Below, piece after piece: positions 55,416 to 63,735 of a stretch of 64,000 nt of DNA; the stretch's first letter is position 1, and each line of letters starts with the position of its first letter. The notes under the pieces were generated by a model. It was not told where the DNA came from and did not search any database. It saw only the letters and a list, made by a program, of their open reading frames with translations. This DNA is from Oleiagrimonas sp963821885 (GTDB taxonomy: Bacteria; Pseudomonadota; Gammaproteobacteria; Xanthomonadales; Rhodanobacteraceae): contig CAWGFN010000001.1 in the NCBI GenBank assembly GCA_963821885.1, positions 496,001-560,000 of the forward strand, in the 5' to 3' direction. The position numbers were made by a program, and so were the translations under genes.

Positions 55416-55791
55416 TTCGTCGAATCGCCGCTACATCGACACGCGGTCACCGACAGCGGCCAGCCTCCCCCTTTTGGCATATCCCTGCCGTGGCATGGGC
55501 CGCACTTGCCGTCCTGCCGACTCGACATCGCTGCCTCCCGGATGCACAGTGATCCGCATGTGGCCCGTTTCGAGCAGCGGAGGGCCAGCGATGCCGGCAC
55601 TCACTCGAACGGCCAGAGACCGTATCCGCGGGGTTTGCGGGCGCGCGGCTGGCGGAGCTGTGGGCGAACCCTCCGTGGCGTGCCCACGACTCCCGCGCCG
55701 GGATCCTCGGCGCCTGGTTTCGAACCCCCCGGATTCTGCGTCGATGGCGCACCGCAACATGACAATGCGGCATATTGACGCTATTACATTC

Positions 55792-55807
55792 ATACCCCAT
55801 GGGGTAT
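55792..55807. promoter_or_regulatory. CsoR/CstR-type operator upstream of the sulfur island
   Basis: ATACCCCATGGGGTAT is a perfect 16-bp palindrome with the ATACCCC/GGGGTAT arms typical of CsoR-family (copper CsoR or persulfide-sensing CstR) operators. A TTGACG hexamer lies at 55775-55780, so bound repressor would cover the promoter region. The first YeeE/YedE ATG is 49 bases downstream. No csoR or cstR gene is in the window. Confidence 0.65.
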
Positions 55808-55855
55808 AGGCGGCGCAGGCAGCGCCAGTCACCGCACATGTCGTCCGGAGTCGTC

Positions 55856-56368
55856 ATGAAACAGCGTCCAATCTGGAACGCACACCTGGCCGGAGCCGTA
55901 CTCGGCCTGGTCTTGCTGCTGACCTTCATCTTCACCGGCCACGGCCTGGGGGCCTCGGGTTCGCCGACAACCCTGGCGGCCGCCGCGTCCAATGCCATCG
56001 CGCCCGCCAGCACCCAGGCCAACGGCTACCTCGGCTGGATGGTGCAGAACGGACGCGACCCCCTCGACACCTGGATCAACTGGGAAGTGCTCGGCGTCGC
56101 CCTGGGCGCGCTGCTGGCGGCCTGGTGGTCCGGACGCCTGCGGATGCGCGTCGACGGCCCTCCCCGTGCCGGCAGCGCCGGACGCCTGTCGCTGGCCCTG
56201 GTCGGCGGCATCCTTTCGGGCTTCGGCGCCCGCGTATCGGCCGGCTGCACCAGCGGGCTGGGCCTGTCCGGCTCGGCCACGCTGGCCACGGCGGGCTTCG
56301 TTTTCCTGATCGGTTTCTTCGGCGCCGGTCTGCTGACTGGCCTGTTGACCAGGAGGATGTGGCGATGA
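55856..56368 (+). CDS. YeeE/YedE family sulfur-transport protein, first half
   Basis: A 170-residue inner-membrane protein with about four to five hydrophobic segments. SAGCTSGLGLSGSATLAT carries the conserved Cys motif of YeeE/YedE (PmpA/PmpB, TsuA) proteins, which bring thiosulfate or related sulfur compounds into the cell by passing them between cysteines. This is the short half-length form and pairs with the next gene, whose ATG overlaps its stop by four bases. A CsoR/CstR-like palindrome precedes it. Confidence 0.85.
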   Translation: MKQRPIWNAHLAGAVLGLVLLLTFIFTGHGLGASGSPTTLAAAASNAIAPASTQANGYLGWMVQNGRDPLDTWINWEVLGVALGALLAAWWSGRLRMRVDGPPRAGSAGRLSLALVGGILSGFGARVSAGCTSGLGLSGSATLATAGFVFLIGFFGAGLLTGLLTRRMWR

Positions 56369-56943
56369 CTTTCCCACTCGGCTGGGCCGGACCGATCTCC
56401 GGACTCGTTTGCGGCGGCCTGTTCGGATACGTCCTGCAGCGCGGCGGCCTGGGCAACGGCTGCCGCCTGACCGCGCAGTTGCGCCTGCAGGACTGGACGG
56501 TGTTCAACGTGATGTTCACCGCCATCCTGGTGTCGGCCGGCGGCCTGTACATCCTTGAACTGGGCGGCTGGATCACCACCAGCCAGATCTGGATCCCGAC
56601 CACGTATCTGTGGGCCACCCTGCTGGGCGGCGGCCTGATCGGCGTGGGCATGGGCCTGGGCGGCTACTGCCCGGGCACCTCGGTGGTCGGCGCCGCGGCG
56701 GGTCGCATCGACGGCCTGGTGTTCTTTCTCGGGCTGGTACTGGGCGTGGTGTTCTTCGCCGGCATCTACAACCCGATCAAGCCGTTGATGCGGGCCGCCG
56801 CCAGTCCGCGAGCGCAAACGCTGGACCAGCTGCTCGGCCTGCCCGTCTGGCTGGTGCTTCTGCTGCTGGTCGGCTGCGCAGCCGGCGTGTGGTGGTTCAC
56901 CCGCCGCAACGGCACCTCCGAAGCCATTTCCTGCGCCGACTGA
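56365..56943 (+). CDS. YeeE/YedE family sulfur-transport protein, second half
   Basis: A 192-residue inner-membrane protein with five or so hydrophobic segments. Conserved Cys residues lie in GGLGNGCRLTAQLRLQD and GMGLGGYCPGTSVVGAAAG, matching the second half of the YeeE/YedE fold. It overlaps the preceding gene by four bases, and a clear AGGAGGA (56351-56357) precedes its ATG. The two halves probably assemble as a PmpA-PmpB-like transporter feeding the periplasmic and cytoplasmic sulfur proteins around it. Confidence 0.85.
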   Translation: MTFPLGWAGPISGLVCGGLFGYVLQRGGLGNGCRLTAQLRLQDWTVFNVMFTAILVSAGGLYILELGGWITTSQIWIPTTYLWATLLGGGLIGVGMGLGGYCPGTSVVGAAAGRIDGLVFFLGLVLGVVFFAGIYNPIKPLMRAAASPRAQTLDQLLGLPVWLVLLLLVGCAAGVWWFTRRNGTSEAISCAD

Positions 56944-56975
56944 GCGCGACGACAACATTCAGGGAGCATCTGCAC

Positions 56976-57332
56976 ATGACCCGCAAGACGACGACCTCGA
57001 AAACCTCCCTGGCCGGCAAGCTGTCGGCCGTGACCCTCGCCATAGGCGCCATGGCGCCCATGCTTTCGGCATGCAACAGCAGCCAGAACGGCGCCCCTGC
57101 CCCGCAGGCCCAGAGCAAGGCTCCGGCGACCGCGAACAATCCGTGCGCGCCGCAGGCCGCCGGCAACCCCTGCGCCCCGCAGGCTGCCTCCAATCCGTGC
57201 GCGCCGCAGGCCGCAGGCAATCCGTGCGCGCCGCAGGCCGCGTCCAATCCCTGTGCGCCGAAGTCCGGCAAGGCCGACTGCAACAAGCAGGCCGGCAACC
57301 CGTGCGCGCCGGCCACCGACTGCGACAAGTAA
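56976..57332 (+). CDS. Cysteine-rich NPCAP-repeat lipoprotein
   Basis: A 118-residue exported protein. Residues 1-33 form a lipoprotein signal with lipobox MLSAC (C33). From residue 55 the sequence is a tandem array of nine-residue units NPCAPQAAG and NPCAPQAAS in strict alternation, four near-perfect and a fifth diverged (NPCAPKSGK), then ADCNKQAGNPCAP and a final TDCDK. It has nine Cys including the lipid-bearing one, and no haem motif. I know of no assigned function. Position between sulfur importers and rhodanese/sox genes suggests metal, persulfide or sulfur binding in the periplasm (inference). Confidence 0.78.
   Translation: MTRKTTTSKTSLAGKLSAVTLAIGAMAPMLSACNSSQNGAPAPQAQSKAPATANNPCAPQAAGNPCAPQAASNPCAPQAAGNPCAPQAASNPCAPKSGKADCNKQAGNPCAPATDCDK
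57138..57272 (+). repeat. Five in-frame 27-base tandem repeats inside the NPCAP lipoprotein gene
   Basis: The units begin at 57138, 57165, 57192, 57219 and 57246, each coding NPCAPxxxx. Units 1 and 3 end in Gly and units 2 and 4 in Ser, so the array probably grew by doubling of an 18-residue pair. The repeats keep frame exactly. Confidence 0.9.
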
Positions 57333-57350
57333 CCGCCCGACGAACTTGCC

Positions 57351-58082
57351 ATGAGCCTGACCCGGACCCCGCACGACAACGCCCGCCTGCATTTCCCGCC
57401 GGCGCGCGTGGCCGCGGCCGTGCGCGCGCTGGACGAGGCTCGCCGGGCCCGGGTGCGCGACGCCGCCCACGCCGTGATCGACTGCCTGCAGGATTTCGCC
57501 GACCGCCGCCAGGTACCGCTGGCGGCGACCGTGGTCGGCGATCATGCGCCCTGCCTGTGGCAGCACTACACGGGCACCAACCCCGGGACGCTGGATGATC
57601 GTCCGCACGTCCTGCACCACTACTACCACTCGCATCCCGTCAGCGGCGCCCGCGACGACGAGCACGGCCATTACCACCTGTTCGCCCAGTTGGGCACGGG
57701 TGACGACAACGCTCCGCAATACACCCATATCGTCGCCATCGGCGTGGATGCACGCGGGCTCCCGCTCAGGCTGTTCACGACCAATCGCTGGGTGACCGGC
57801 GAGCGCTGGCTGCCGGCCGACACGGTCATGGCGCATGCCGAGCGGATCGTCGCCGAGGGGCCCTCCGGAAACGATCCCACCGAGCGCTGGCTGCATGCGC
57901 AGCTGGGCATCTTCGCGCCGCAGATCGCCGCCCTGCTGCACCATCGCGATGCGCGCATCGACGCGCGCCGTCGCGGCCGTCACCGGCCGGGCATTCTCGA
58001 CGACCGACGCATGCACGTGATCAGCCAGTGCAGCGTTTCGGTCGAGCACCAACTCAGCGCATTCGATCGCGTCATCCATTGA
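57351..58082 (+). CDS. Uncharacterised His-rich protein of the sulfur island (DUF6969-like)
   Basis: A 243-residue soluble protein with no signal peptide. A central block is very rich in His: HVLHHYYHSHPVSGA and DEHGHYHLFAQLG (about 83-115), followed by THIVAIGVDARGLPLRLFTTNRWVTGE. The pattern resembles a small uncharacterised family that I recall as DUF6969; this was not verified. The His clusters look like a metal site. It starts 18 bases after the NPCAP gene and precedes the rhodanese, so it is part of the same unit. Function unknown. Confidence 0.6.
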   Translation: MSLTRTPHDNARLHFPPARVAAAVRALDEARRARVRDAAHAVIDCLQDFADRRQVPLAATVVGDHAPCLWQHYTGTNPGTLDDRPHVLHHYYHSHPVSGARDDEHGHYHLFAQLGTGDDNAPQYTHIVAIGVDARGLPLRLFTTNRWVTGERWLPADTVMAHAERIVAEGPSGNDPTERWLHAQLGIFAPQIAALLHHRDARIDARRRGRHRPGILDDRRMHVISQCSVSVEHQLSAFDRVIH

Positions 58083-58114
58083 ATACCTACAGACAACCAC
58101 GGGAGAGGAACCTC

Positions 58115-59038
58115 ATGAACATCCGCATCAAGGCTGCACTGACATGCCTTCTGCTGTTCGTCGGCGCCAGCATGGCGCAGGCCGCCGTCGACGTGCCGGG
58201 TCCGCTGGTGACGCCGCAGTGGCTCAACCAGCATCGCAGCGAGGTCAACATCATCGCCGTGCGCGGGAAGCCGGAATCGTTCACCGCCAAACCGGGGCAC
58301 ATCCCCGGCGCGCTGCTGCTGGACTTCGGCAAGGCGCGCGTGGCGCGCATGGTCGACGGCCGCCAGATCAAGTGGCTGCTTCCGGACCAGGCCGAGTTCC
58401 AGAAGCTGATGCGCGATGCCGGCGTGAAGGCCGGCCGCCCGACCGTCATCGTGCCGGTCGGCGCCAGCGGCGCGGACCTGGACATGGCCGCGCGCGTGTT
58501 CTGGTCGATGAAGGTCTACGGCGGCAAGCAGCTGGCCATCCTCGACGGCGGCGACGCCGGCTGGACCCATGCCGGCCTGCCGATGAGCACCGATGCCGCC
58601 CCGCAGGGCGGCGGCGACTGGACGGCCTCGAAGGCCAACATGCGCTACCTGGCGTCCAGCCATGACGTGGCCCGCGCCATCGGCAAGGCACAGATCGTCG
58701 ATGCCCGCCCGATGCCCTTCTACGTCGGCCTGGTGAAGAAGCCCAACGTCGGCGCCGCCGGCCACATCAAGGGCGCGGTGAACCTGCCGCCGGACATGCG
58801 CAGCAGGGACACCGACGGCAGCGTGCATTTCCTCAGCGCCGCCGACTATCGGCAGATCTTCCCGCACCTGGGCATCCAGTCGAACAAGCCCAGCATCACC
58901 TACTGCAACACCGGCCACCTGGCCTCGGGCGCGTGGTTCGTGCTCAGCGAGGTGATGGGCAACCCGAACGTCAAGTTGTATGACGGCTCGATGTACGAGT
59001 GGACCACCGAGAAGCGCCCGGTGGTCGGACTGCGCTGA
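58115..59038 (+). CDS. Periplasmic rhodanese-type sulfurtransferase
   Basis: A 307-residue exported protein (signal peptide 1-23, cleavage near AQA-A) with two rhodanese domains. The N-terminal domain (about 28-150) lacks a catalytic Cys, while the C-terminal one (about 165-305) has C264 in ITYCNTGHLASGAWFVL. It should move sulfane sulfur between thiosulfate, persulfides and protein thiols in the periplasm. GGAGAGGAAC precedes the ATG. Such rhodaneses often accompany sox genes. Confidence 0.9.
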   Translation: MNIRIKAALTCLLLFVGASMAQAAVDVPGPLVTPQWLNQHRSEVNIIAVRGKPESFTAKPGHIPGALLLDFGKARVARMVDGRQIKWLLPDQAEFQKLMRDAGVKAGRPTVIVPVGASGADLDMAARVFWSMKVYGGKQLAILDGGDAGWTHAGLPMSTDAAPQGGGDWTASKANMRYLASSHDVARAIGKAQIVDARPMPFYVGLVKKPNVGAAGHIKGAVNLPPDMRSRDTDGSVHFLSAADYRQIFPHLGIQSNKPSITYCNTGHLASGAWFVLSEVMGNPNVKLYDGSMYEWTTEKRPVVGLR

Positions 59039-59139
59039 TCGAACGCCACCGCCGACCGCTTCGGCAGCGGACGGCGGTGGCTCGCGGACGACATGACGGC
59101 GCTGCCGACCGCGCCGCCTCGACTTCAACGGAGCAGTGG

Positions 59140-60462
59140 ATGGACCAGTCAGATTCCAAGCCGGGCCGCCTGATCAAGGCGCCGGAAAACTTCCTCACCG
59201 TCCAGGGGCGCTCGCGTCGGCGCGCGCTGGGAGGACTGGTGGCCGGCGGTGCCGCCGTGCTGGCCGGCAAGGCCATGGCCGATGGCGCCAAGGTCGACCC
59301 CGCCCACTTGCCGCCCAACGTGCCACCGTGGTCGCAGGACCTGGGCAAGCCGGTGGGTTCCAATCCCTATGGCGTGCCTTCGGACTACGAGAAGACCGTC
59401 ATTCGTCGCGCCAGCCCGGGCCTGACCACCACCAACTTCTCCTCGGTCGCGTTCACCCCGCTGCAGAACCTGTTCGGCATCATCACCCCCAACGGCCTGC
59501 ACTTCGAGCGTGACCACAACGGACGCCCGACCATCAACCCGTACGAACATCGACTGATGATCCACGGCCTGGTCCGCGAGCCGAAGATCTACACCATGGA
59601 GGACATCCTCCGCTTCCCGTCGGTCTCGCGCATCCATTTCGTCGAGTGCGGCGCCAACTCGGCGATGGAATGGGCCAATCCGTCGGTACCGACCGTGCAA
59701 TACACCCACGGCATGCTCAGCTGCGCCGAGTGGACCGGCGTGCCGCTGTCGGTGCTGCTGGAGGACGTCGGCTTCGACACCAGGAAGGCCAAGTACATCC
59801 TGGCCGAGGGCGCCGACGCCGCCGGACTGACGCGCACCATACCGATCGCCTTCGCCCTCGACGACGTGCTGGTCGCCTACGGCCAGAACGGCGAGATGCT
59901 GCGTCCGGAAAACGGCTACCCGCTGCGCCTTATCGTGCCCGGCGTGCAGGGCGTGTCCAACGTCAAGTGGCTGCGCCGCCTCAAGGTCGGCGACAAGCCC
60001 TGGAACACCCGCGAGGAGTCGCTGCAGTACAGCGACAAGATGCCCGACGGCACGTTCCGCCAGTACACCTGGATCCAGGAGGCCAAGTCGGTCATCACTT
60101 CGCCGTCTGGCGGCCAGCACCTGCTGGACAAGGGCGGCTACTACCAGATCACCGGCCTGGCCTGGTCCGGTCGCGGCCACGTCAAGCGCGTGGACGTGTC
60201 CACCGACGGCGGCAGGAACTGGCGTACCGCCACGCTGCAAACGCCGGTGCTGGACAAGTCGCTCACGCGCTTCCGCTTCGACTGGACCTGGGACGGCAAG
60301 CCGGCCCTTCTGCAGAGCCGCTGCATCGATTCCACCGGCTACGTGCAGCCGAAGATGCGCCAGTTGCGCGCCGTGCGCGGCACCCAGTCGATCTATCACA
60401 ACAACGCGATCCAGACCTGGCTCGTGGACACGGACGGGAAGGTGCACAATGTCGAGGTCTGA
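59140..60462 (+). CDS. soxC: SoxC, molybdenum subunit of sulfane dehydrogenase SoxCD
   Basis: A 440-residue periplasmic molybdoprotein. A twin-arginine signal (GRSRRRALGGLVAGGAAVLA, about 23-42) matches Tat export. The Mo-pterin ligand is C170 in HFVECGANSAMEW. The C-terminal dimerisation domain (about 330-440) is that of sulfite oxidase-family proteins. SoxCD oxidises the SoxY-bound sulfane sulfur to the sulfone state, releasing six electrons. Its 3' end overlaps soxD by 14 bases. Confidence 0.95.
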   Translation: MDQSDSKPGRLIKAPENFLTVQGRSRRRALGGLVAGGAAVLAGKAMADGAKVDPAHLPPNVPPWSQDLGKPVGSNPYGVPSDYEKTVIRRASPGLTTTNFSSVAFTPLQNLFGIITPNGLHFERDHNGRPTINPYEHRLMIHGLVREPKIYTMEDILRFPSVSRIHFVECGANSAMEWANPSVPTVQYTHGMLSCAEWTGVPLSVLLEDVGFDTRKAKYILAEGADAAGLTRTIPIAFALDDVLVAYGQNGEMLRPENGYPLRLIVPGVQGVSNVKWLRRLKVGDKPWNTREESLQYSDKMPDGTFRQYTWIQEAKSVITSPSGGQHLLDKGGYYQITGLAWSGRGHVKRVDVSTDGGRNWRTATLQTPVLDKSLTRFRFDWTWDGKPALLQSRCIDSTGYVQPKMRQLRAVRGTQSIYHNNAIQTWLVDTDGKVHNVEV

Positions 60463-61444
60463 CCGCCGCCCCGCCGCCCTGCTCGCGATCGTCCTGCTGG
60501 CCTTCGCCTTGCCGGCGTTCGCGCAGCACAAGAACCATCACCTGGGCCGCAAGGCCACCGCCGCCGAGATCGCCGGCTGGAACATCGACGTGCGTCCGGA
60601 CGGCCAGGGCCTGCCACCCGGCTCCGGCACGGTCGCCCAGGGCGAGCAGGTCTACGAGAGCCACTGCTCGGTGTGCCACGGCACCTTCGGCGAAAGCAAC
60701 GAGTACCTGGCCCTGACCAACGTGGGCGAGCGCCTGAACTACGCCACCACCCTGTACGACTACATCAACCGGGCGATGCCGTTCCCGCACTCCAAGTCGC
60801 TGACCCACGACCAGGTCTACGCGGCCGTGGCCTACGTGCTCAACCTCAACAACATCGTCGATTCGGACTTCGTCGCCAATCGCGAGACCCTGCCCAAGGT
60901 CAAGGCGCCGACCCGCGACACGATGAAGGCGTACCCGCCGATGATGCATATCAACGGCAAGAGCAAGGTCCAGAACACCGCCTGCATGCACGATTGCGCC
61001 AGCAACGTGAAGGTCACCGCGAGCCTGCCCAAGGGCTTCGTCAAGAACATGTATGGCGACATCAGCGACAACTTCCGCGGCCTGGAGACCATGAACGAAC
61101 GCCAGCCGCCGGACGCCGAGCTCCCCGCCGACAGCGACACCCGCGTCAAGCCCGCCTCCGCCGCGGCCAAGAGCGCGGACGCCAGCCCGGGCCCGGCCCT
61201 GATCAAGAAATACGGCTGCGTGGCCTGCCATGGCGTCGACCACAAGATCATCGGCCCGGGCTACACCGAAGTGGCCGCCCACTACGCCGGGGACGCTGGC
61301 GCGGTGGCGCACCTCAAGCACAAGATCCGCCACGGTGGCGCCGGCGTCTGGGGCCAGATCCCGATGCCGCCGCAGAGCGCGCCCAGCGACAAGGAAGTGG
61401 ACGAACTCGTGCACTGGGTCCTGGGCCTGAAATCGGCCAAGTGA
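60449..61444 (+). CDS. soxD: SoxD, dihaem cytochrome subunit of SoxCD
   Basis: A 331-residue periplasmic protein with a signal peptide (1-25) and two haem c sites: CSVCH (73-77) and CVACH (257-261). Between them NTACMHDCASNVKV has extra Cys residues. It accepts electrons from SoxC. Some SoxD proteins have a single haem; this is the longer dihaem type. It overlaps soxC, so stoichiometric translation is likely. Confidence 0.93.
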   Translation: MSRSDRRPAALLAIVLLAFALPAFAQHKNHHLGRKATAAEIAGWNIDVRPDGQGLPPGSGTVAQGEQVYESHCSVCHGTFGESNEYLALTNVGERLNYATTLYDYINRAMPFPHSKSLTHDQVYAAVAYVLNLNNIVDSDFVANRETLPKVKAPTRDTMKAYPPMMHINGKSKVQNTACMHDCASNVKVTASLPKGFVKNMYGDISDNFRGLETMNERQPPDAELPADSDTRVKPASAAAKSADASPGPALIKKYGCVACHGVDHKIIGPGYTEVAAHYAGDAGAVAHLKHKIRHGGAGVWGQIPMPPQSAPSDKEVDELVHWVLGLKSAK

Positions 61445-61510
61445 CCGTCAACCACCTATCCGCAACCCATGTCCAACCGCATTACCAGCCATCACGTCGA
61501 GGAGTCATCC

Positions 61511-61996
61511 ATGAACATGTCCCGAAGGGCATTCCTGCAGGCCAGCGCCGGCGGCACCGCCCTGCTACTCGTCGCGGCGTCCGGCCTGGCCCCGCGCCTG
61601 GCCCACGCTGCCACCAACCCGCTGGCCGAAGGCGACCATCGCAAGGAGTTCGAGGCCACGACCCTCGATGAAGTGGTCAAGGCCATGGGCGGCAGCAAGG
61701 CCGAACCGTCCACCGAGATCATGCTCAAGGCCCCGCCGATCGCCGAGAACGGCGCGGTGGTGCCGGTCATGATCGAGAGCAAGCTGCCGGGCACCCAGAC
61801 CATCGCGATCATCTCGGAGAAGAACCCGCACGCCCTGTCGGCGGCGTTCCACTTGCCCGAGGGCACCGAGCCCTACGTGATGACGCGCGTGAAGATCGCG
61901 GAGACTTCCAAGCTGTATGCCCTGGTCAAGACCGACAAGGGCTTCTTCTACACCGACCAGATCGTCAAGGTCACCCTTGGCGGCTGCGGCGGCTGA
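61511..61996 (+). CDS. soxY: SoxY, sulfur-carrier subunit of SoxYZ
   Basis: A 161-residue periplasmic protein. A twin-arginine signal MSRRAFLQASAGG is followed by an immunoglobulin-like domain. The C-terminal swinging arm ends GGCGG with the carrier C159, which bears the sulfur intermediates during thiosulfate oxidation. MNMSRRAFLQ at 61511 after GAGGAGTC was chosen over an upstream in-frame ATG at 61469. SoxZ follows 23 bases later. Confidence 0.96.
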   Translation: MNMSRRAFLQASAGGTALLLVAASGLAPRLAHAATNPLAEGDHRKEFEATTLDEVVKAMGGSKAEPSTEIMLKAPPIAENGAVVPVMIESKLPGTQTIAIISEKNPHALSAAFHLPEGTEPYVMTRVKIAETSKLYALVKTDKGFFYTDQIVKVTLGGCGG

Positions 61997-62019
61997 GCAC
62001 GAGACGGAGAGCAAGAACC

Positions 62020-62346
62020 ATGTCCGATACGTTCAAACCCGATCCGATGCGCATCCGCGCCCAGCTCAGCGACGGCGTCGTCGAGGTCAAGGCGCTCATC
62101 GCGCATCCGATGGAAACCGGCCTGCGCAAGGGTTCCGACGGCAAGCTGGTGCCGGCCCACTACATCGAGAGCGTCACCGCCACATGCAACGGCAAGACCG
62201 TGCTGAGCGCCGACTGGGGCCCGGCGGTGTCGAAGAACCCGTTCCTGGCCTTCCGCTTCAAGGGCGGCAACAAGGGTGACAAGGTCATCATCACCTGGAA
62301 GGACACCATGAACGCCACCCGCAGCGATTCGACCACCGTGCGTTGA
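62020..62346 (+). CDS. soxZ: SoxZ, partner subunit of SoxYZ
   Basis: A 108-residue protein with the SoxZ sequence from MSDTFKPDPMRIRAQLSDGV to KGGNKGDKVIITWKD. It has no signal peptide and is exported with SoxY by hitch-hiking through Tat. HPMETGLRKGSDGKLVPAHY is the family block. A GGAGAG ribosome-binding site precedes the ATG. Confidence 0.95.
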   Translation: MSDTFKPDPMRIRAQLSDGVVEVKALIAHPMETGLRKGSDGKLVPAHYIESVTATCNGKTVLSADWGPAVSKNPFLAFRFKGGNKGDKVIITWKDTMNATRSDSTTVR

Positions 62347-62414
62347 CGCGTGGCGATCGTTCGCCATCCCGCCGGGCGCGCTTTGCGCCCGGCCCAATGA
62401 CAGGAGTCCGGGGC

Positions 62415-62858
62415 ATGCACACACGAACACGGGTTCTGCTTCTGGGACTGCTTGCGCTGCTGGCCAGCGCGACGGTGCAGGCTTCGGATCACGCCGCCCC
62501 GCCCCCGATCAAGGTGGTCTATCACCTGGACCGGGACAGCAAGGGCACGACCACCGCCCTGCACCAGGCCAGGAACCAGCTCGCCGCGGCGCCGGACACC
62601 CGGATCGTCGTGGTCGCGCTCGGCTCCAGCGTGCGCTACCTGGTCAAGGACGCCCAGACCGAGGGCGGGTACCCGTTCGCACTGATGGTCGCCGACCTGC
62701 AGGAACGCGGCGTGCGTTTCGAGGCCTGCGCCAACAGCATGGCCACACTGCACATCAAGGCATCGCAGCTTGACGAGGGCGTGCACGTGGTGCCTTCCGG
62801 CATGGCCGAGATCGCGCGCCTCGAGGCTCGCGAAGGCTACGTGTACCTCCGGCCCTGA
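62415..62858 (+). CDS. Periplasmic DsrE-family protein
   Basis: A 147-residue exported protein (signal peptide about 1-23, cleavage near VQA-S) with a DsrE/DsrF-like fold: IKVVYHLDRD, TRIVVVALGSSVRYLVKD and LQERGVRFEACANSMA. C105 in the last segment is the conserved Cys that could carry persulfide sulfur. It is inserted between soxZ and soxA, so it probably shuttles sulfur to or from SoxYZ. Start MHTRTRVLLL follows CAGGAGTCC; an earlier ATG at 62343 overlaps soxZ but would bury the signal peptide. Confidence 0.84.
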   Translation: MHTRTRVLLLGLLALLASATVQASDHAAPPPIKVVYHLDRDSKGTTTALHQARNQLAAAPDTRIVVVALGSSVRYLVKDAQTEGGYPFALMVADLQERGVRFEACANSMATLHIKASQLDEGVHVVPSGMAEIARLEAREGYVYLRP

Positions 62859-62890
62859 GCCGCGGCACAACATTGCAAGGAGAGACCCCG

Positions 62891-63724
62891 ATGACAACGG
62901 CAATTCAACAACGTGCCCTGTGGCTGCTGATGCTCGCCGTGGCAGCGTCCGGCCTGGCCGCGTCCGTGGCCCGGGCGCAAACGCCCCCGCAGAACGACCC
63001 TGTCGCCGAATACCGCGAGATGTTCGGCGACGACAATCCAGCCGAATTGTGGGTCGCGCGAGGGCAGGATCTCTGGCAGGACGCCCGTGGCCCGAACAAG
63101 GTCTCGCTGGCCGCGACATGCGACCTGGGCATGGGCGTGGGCGTGGTCAAGGGCGCCTATGCGCACATGCCCCGCTACTTTGCCGACACCGGCAAGGTGC
63201 AGGACCTGGAAACCCGCCTGGTCACCTGCATGACCACCAAGCAGGGCTTCAAGCGCGCCGACATCCTCAAGCATCGCTACGGCAACGATGACAACAAGTC
63301 GGCCCTGGAAGCCCTGTCCGCCTACATCGTCAACGCCTCCAAGGGCGTGCCGATCAGCCTGCCGCTGGACAATCCGAAGGAAAAGCACGCCTACGAGATC
63401 GGCAAGGCGCTGTTCTACTACCGCGCCGGCCCGCATGATTTCGGCTGCTCGACCTGCCACGGCCAGGCCGGCAAGCGCATCCGCCTGCAGACCCTGCCCG
63501 ACCTGGCCACGGCCAAGGGCGCGCGCGCGGCCTACACCACCTGGCCCGCCTACCGCGTCTCGGAAGGCGAGGTGCGCACGATGGAGTGGCGCCTGCACAG
63601 CTGCTTCCGCCAGCAGCGCCTGCCGGAGCTGGAGTTCGGCTCGGAGGCGGCCATCGCCCTGACCATGTTCCTGGCCAAGAACGCCGAGGGCGGCAAGATG
63701 GACGCGCCGGGACTGAAGCGATGA
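62891..63724 (+). CDS. soxA: SoxA, L-cysteine S-thiosulfotransferase subunit
   Basis: A 277-residue periplasmic monohaem-type SoxA. A signal peptide (about 1-29) precedes a degenerate first domain with the disulfide-forming Cys in TCDLGMG (C77) and VTCMTT (C113), then the haem site CSTCH (186-190) and the active-site C238 in WRLHSCFRQQ, which becomes a persulfide haem ligand. SoxAX couples thiosulfate to SoxY. AAGGAGAG lies before the ATG. soxX follows 11 bases later. Confidence 0.95.
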   Translation: MTTAIQQRALWLLMLAVAASGLAASVARAQTPPQNDPVAEYREMFGDDNPAELWVARGQDLWQDARGPNKVSLAATCDLGMGVGVVKGAYAHMPRYFADTGKVQDLETRLVTCMTTKQGFKRADILKHRYGNDDNKSALEALSAYIVNASKGVPISLPLDNPKEKHAYEIGKALFYYRAGPHDFGCSTCHGQAGKRIRLQTLPDLATAKGARAAYTTWPAYRVSEGEVRTMEWRLHSCFRQQRLPELEFGSEAAIALTMFLAKNAEGGKMDAPGLKR

Positions 63725-63735
63725 AGGAGTCGACC

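Noticed and set aside
55412..55790. Short open frames between tRNA-Ala and the sulfur importer (for example 55249-55809)
   Set aside because: They overlap the tRNA or terminator, lack ribosome-binding sites and show no protein-like features.
57138..57272. Tandem repeats considered as a CRISPR-like array
   Set aside because: The units are directly adjacent, have no spacers and keep a reading frame with a lipoprotein signal upstream.
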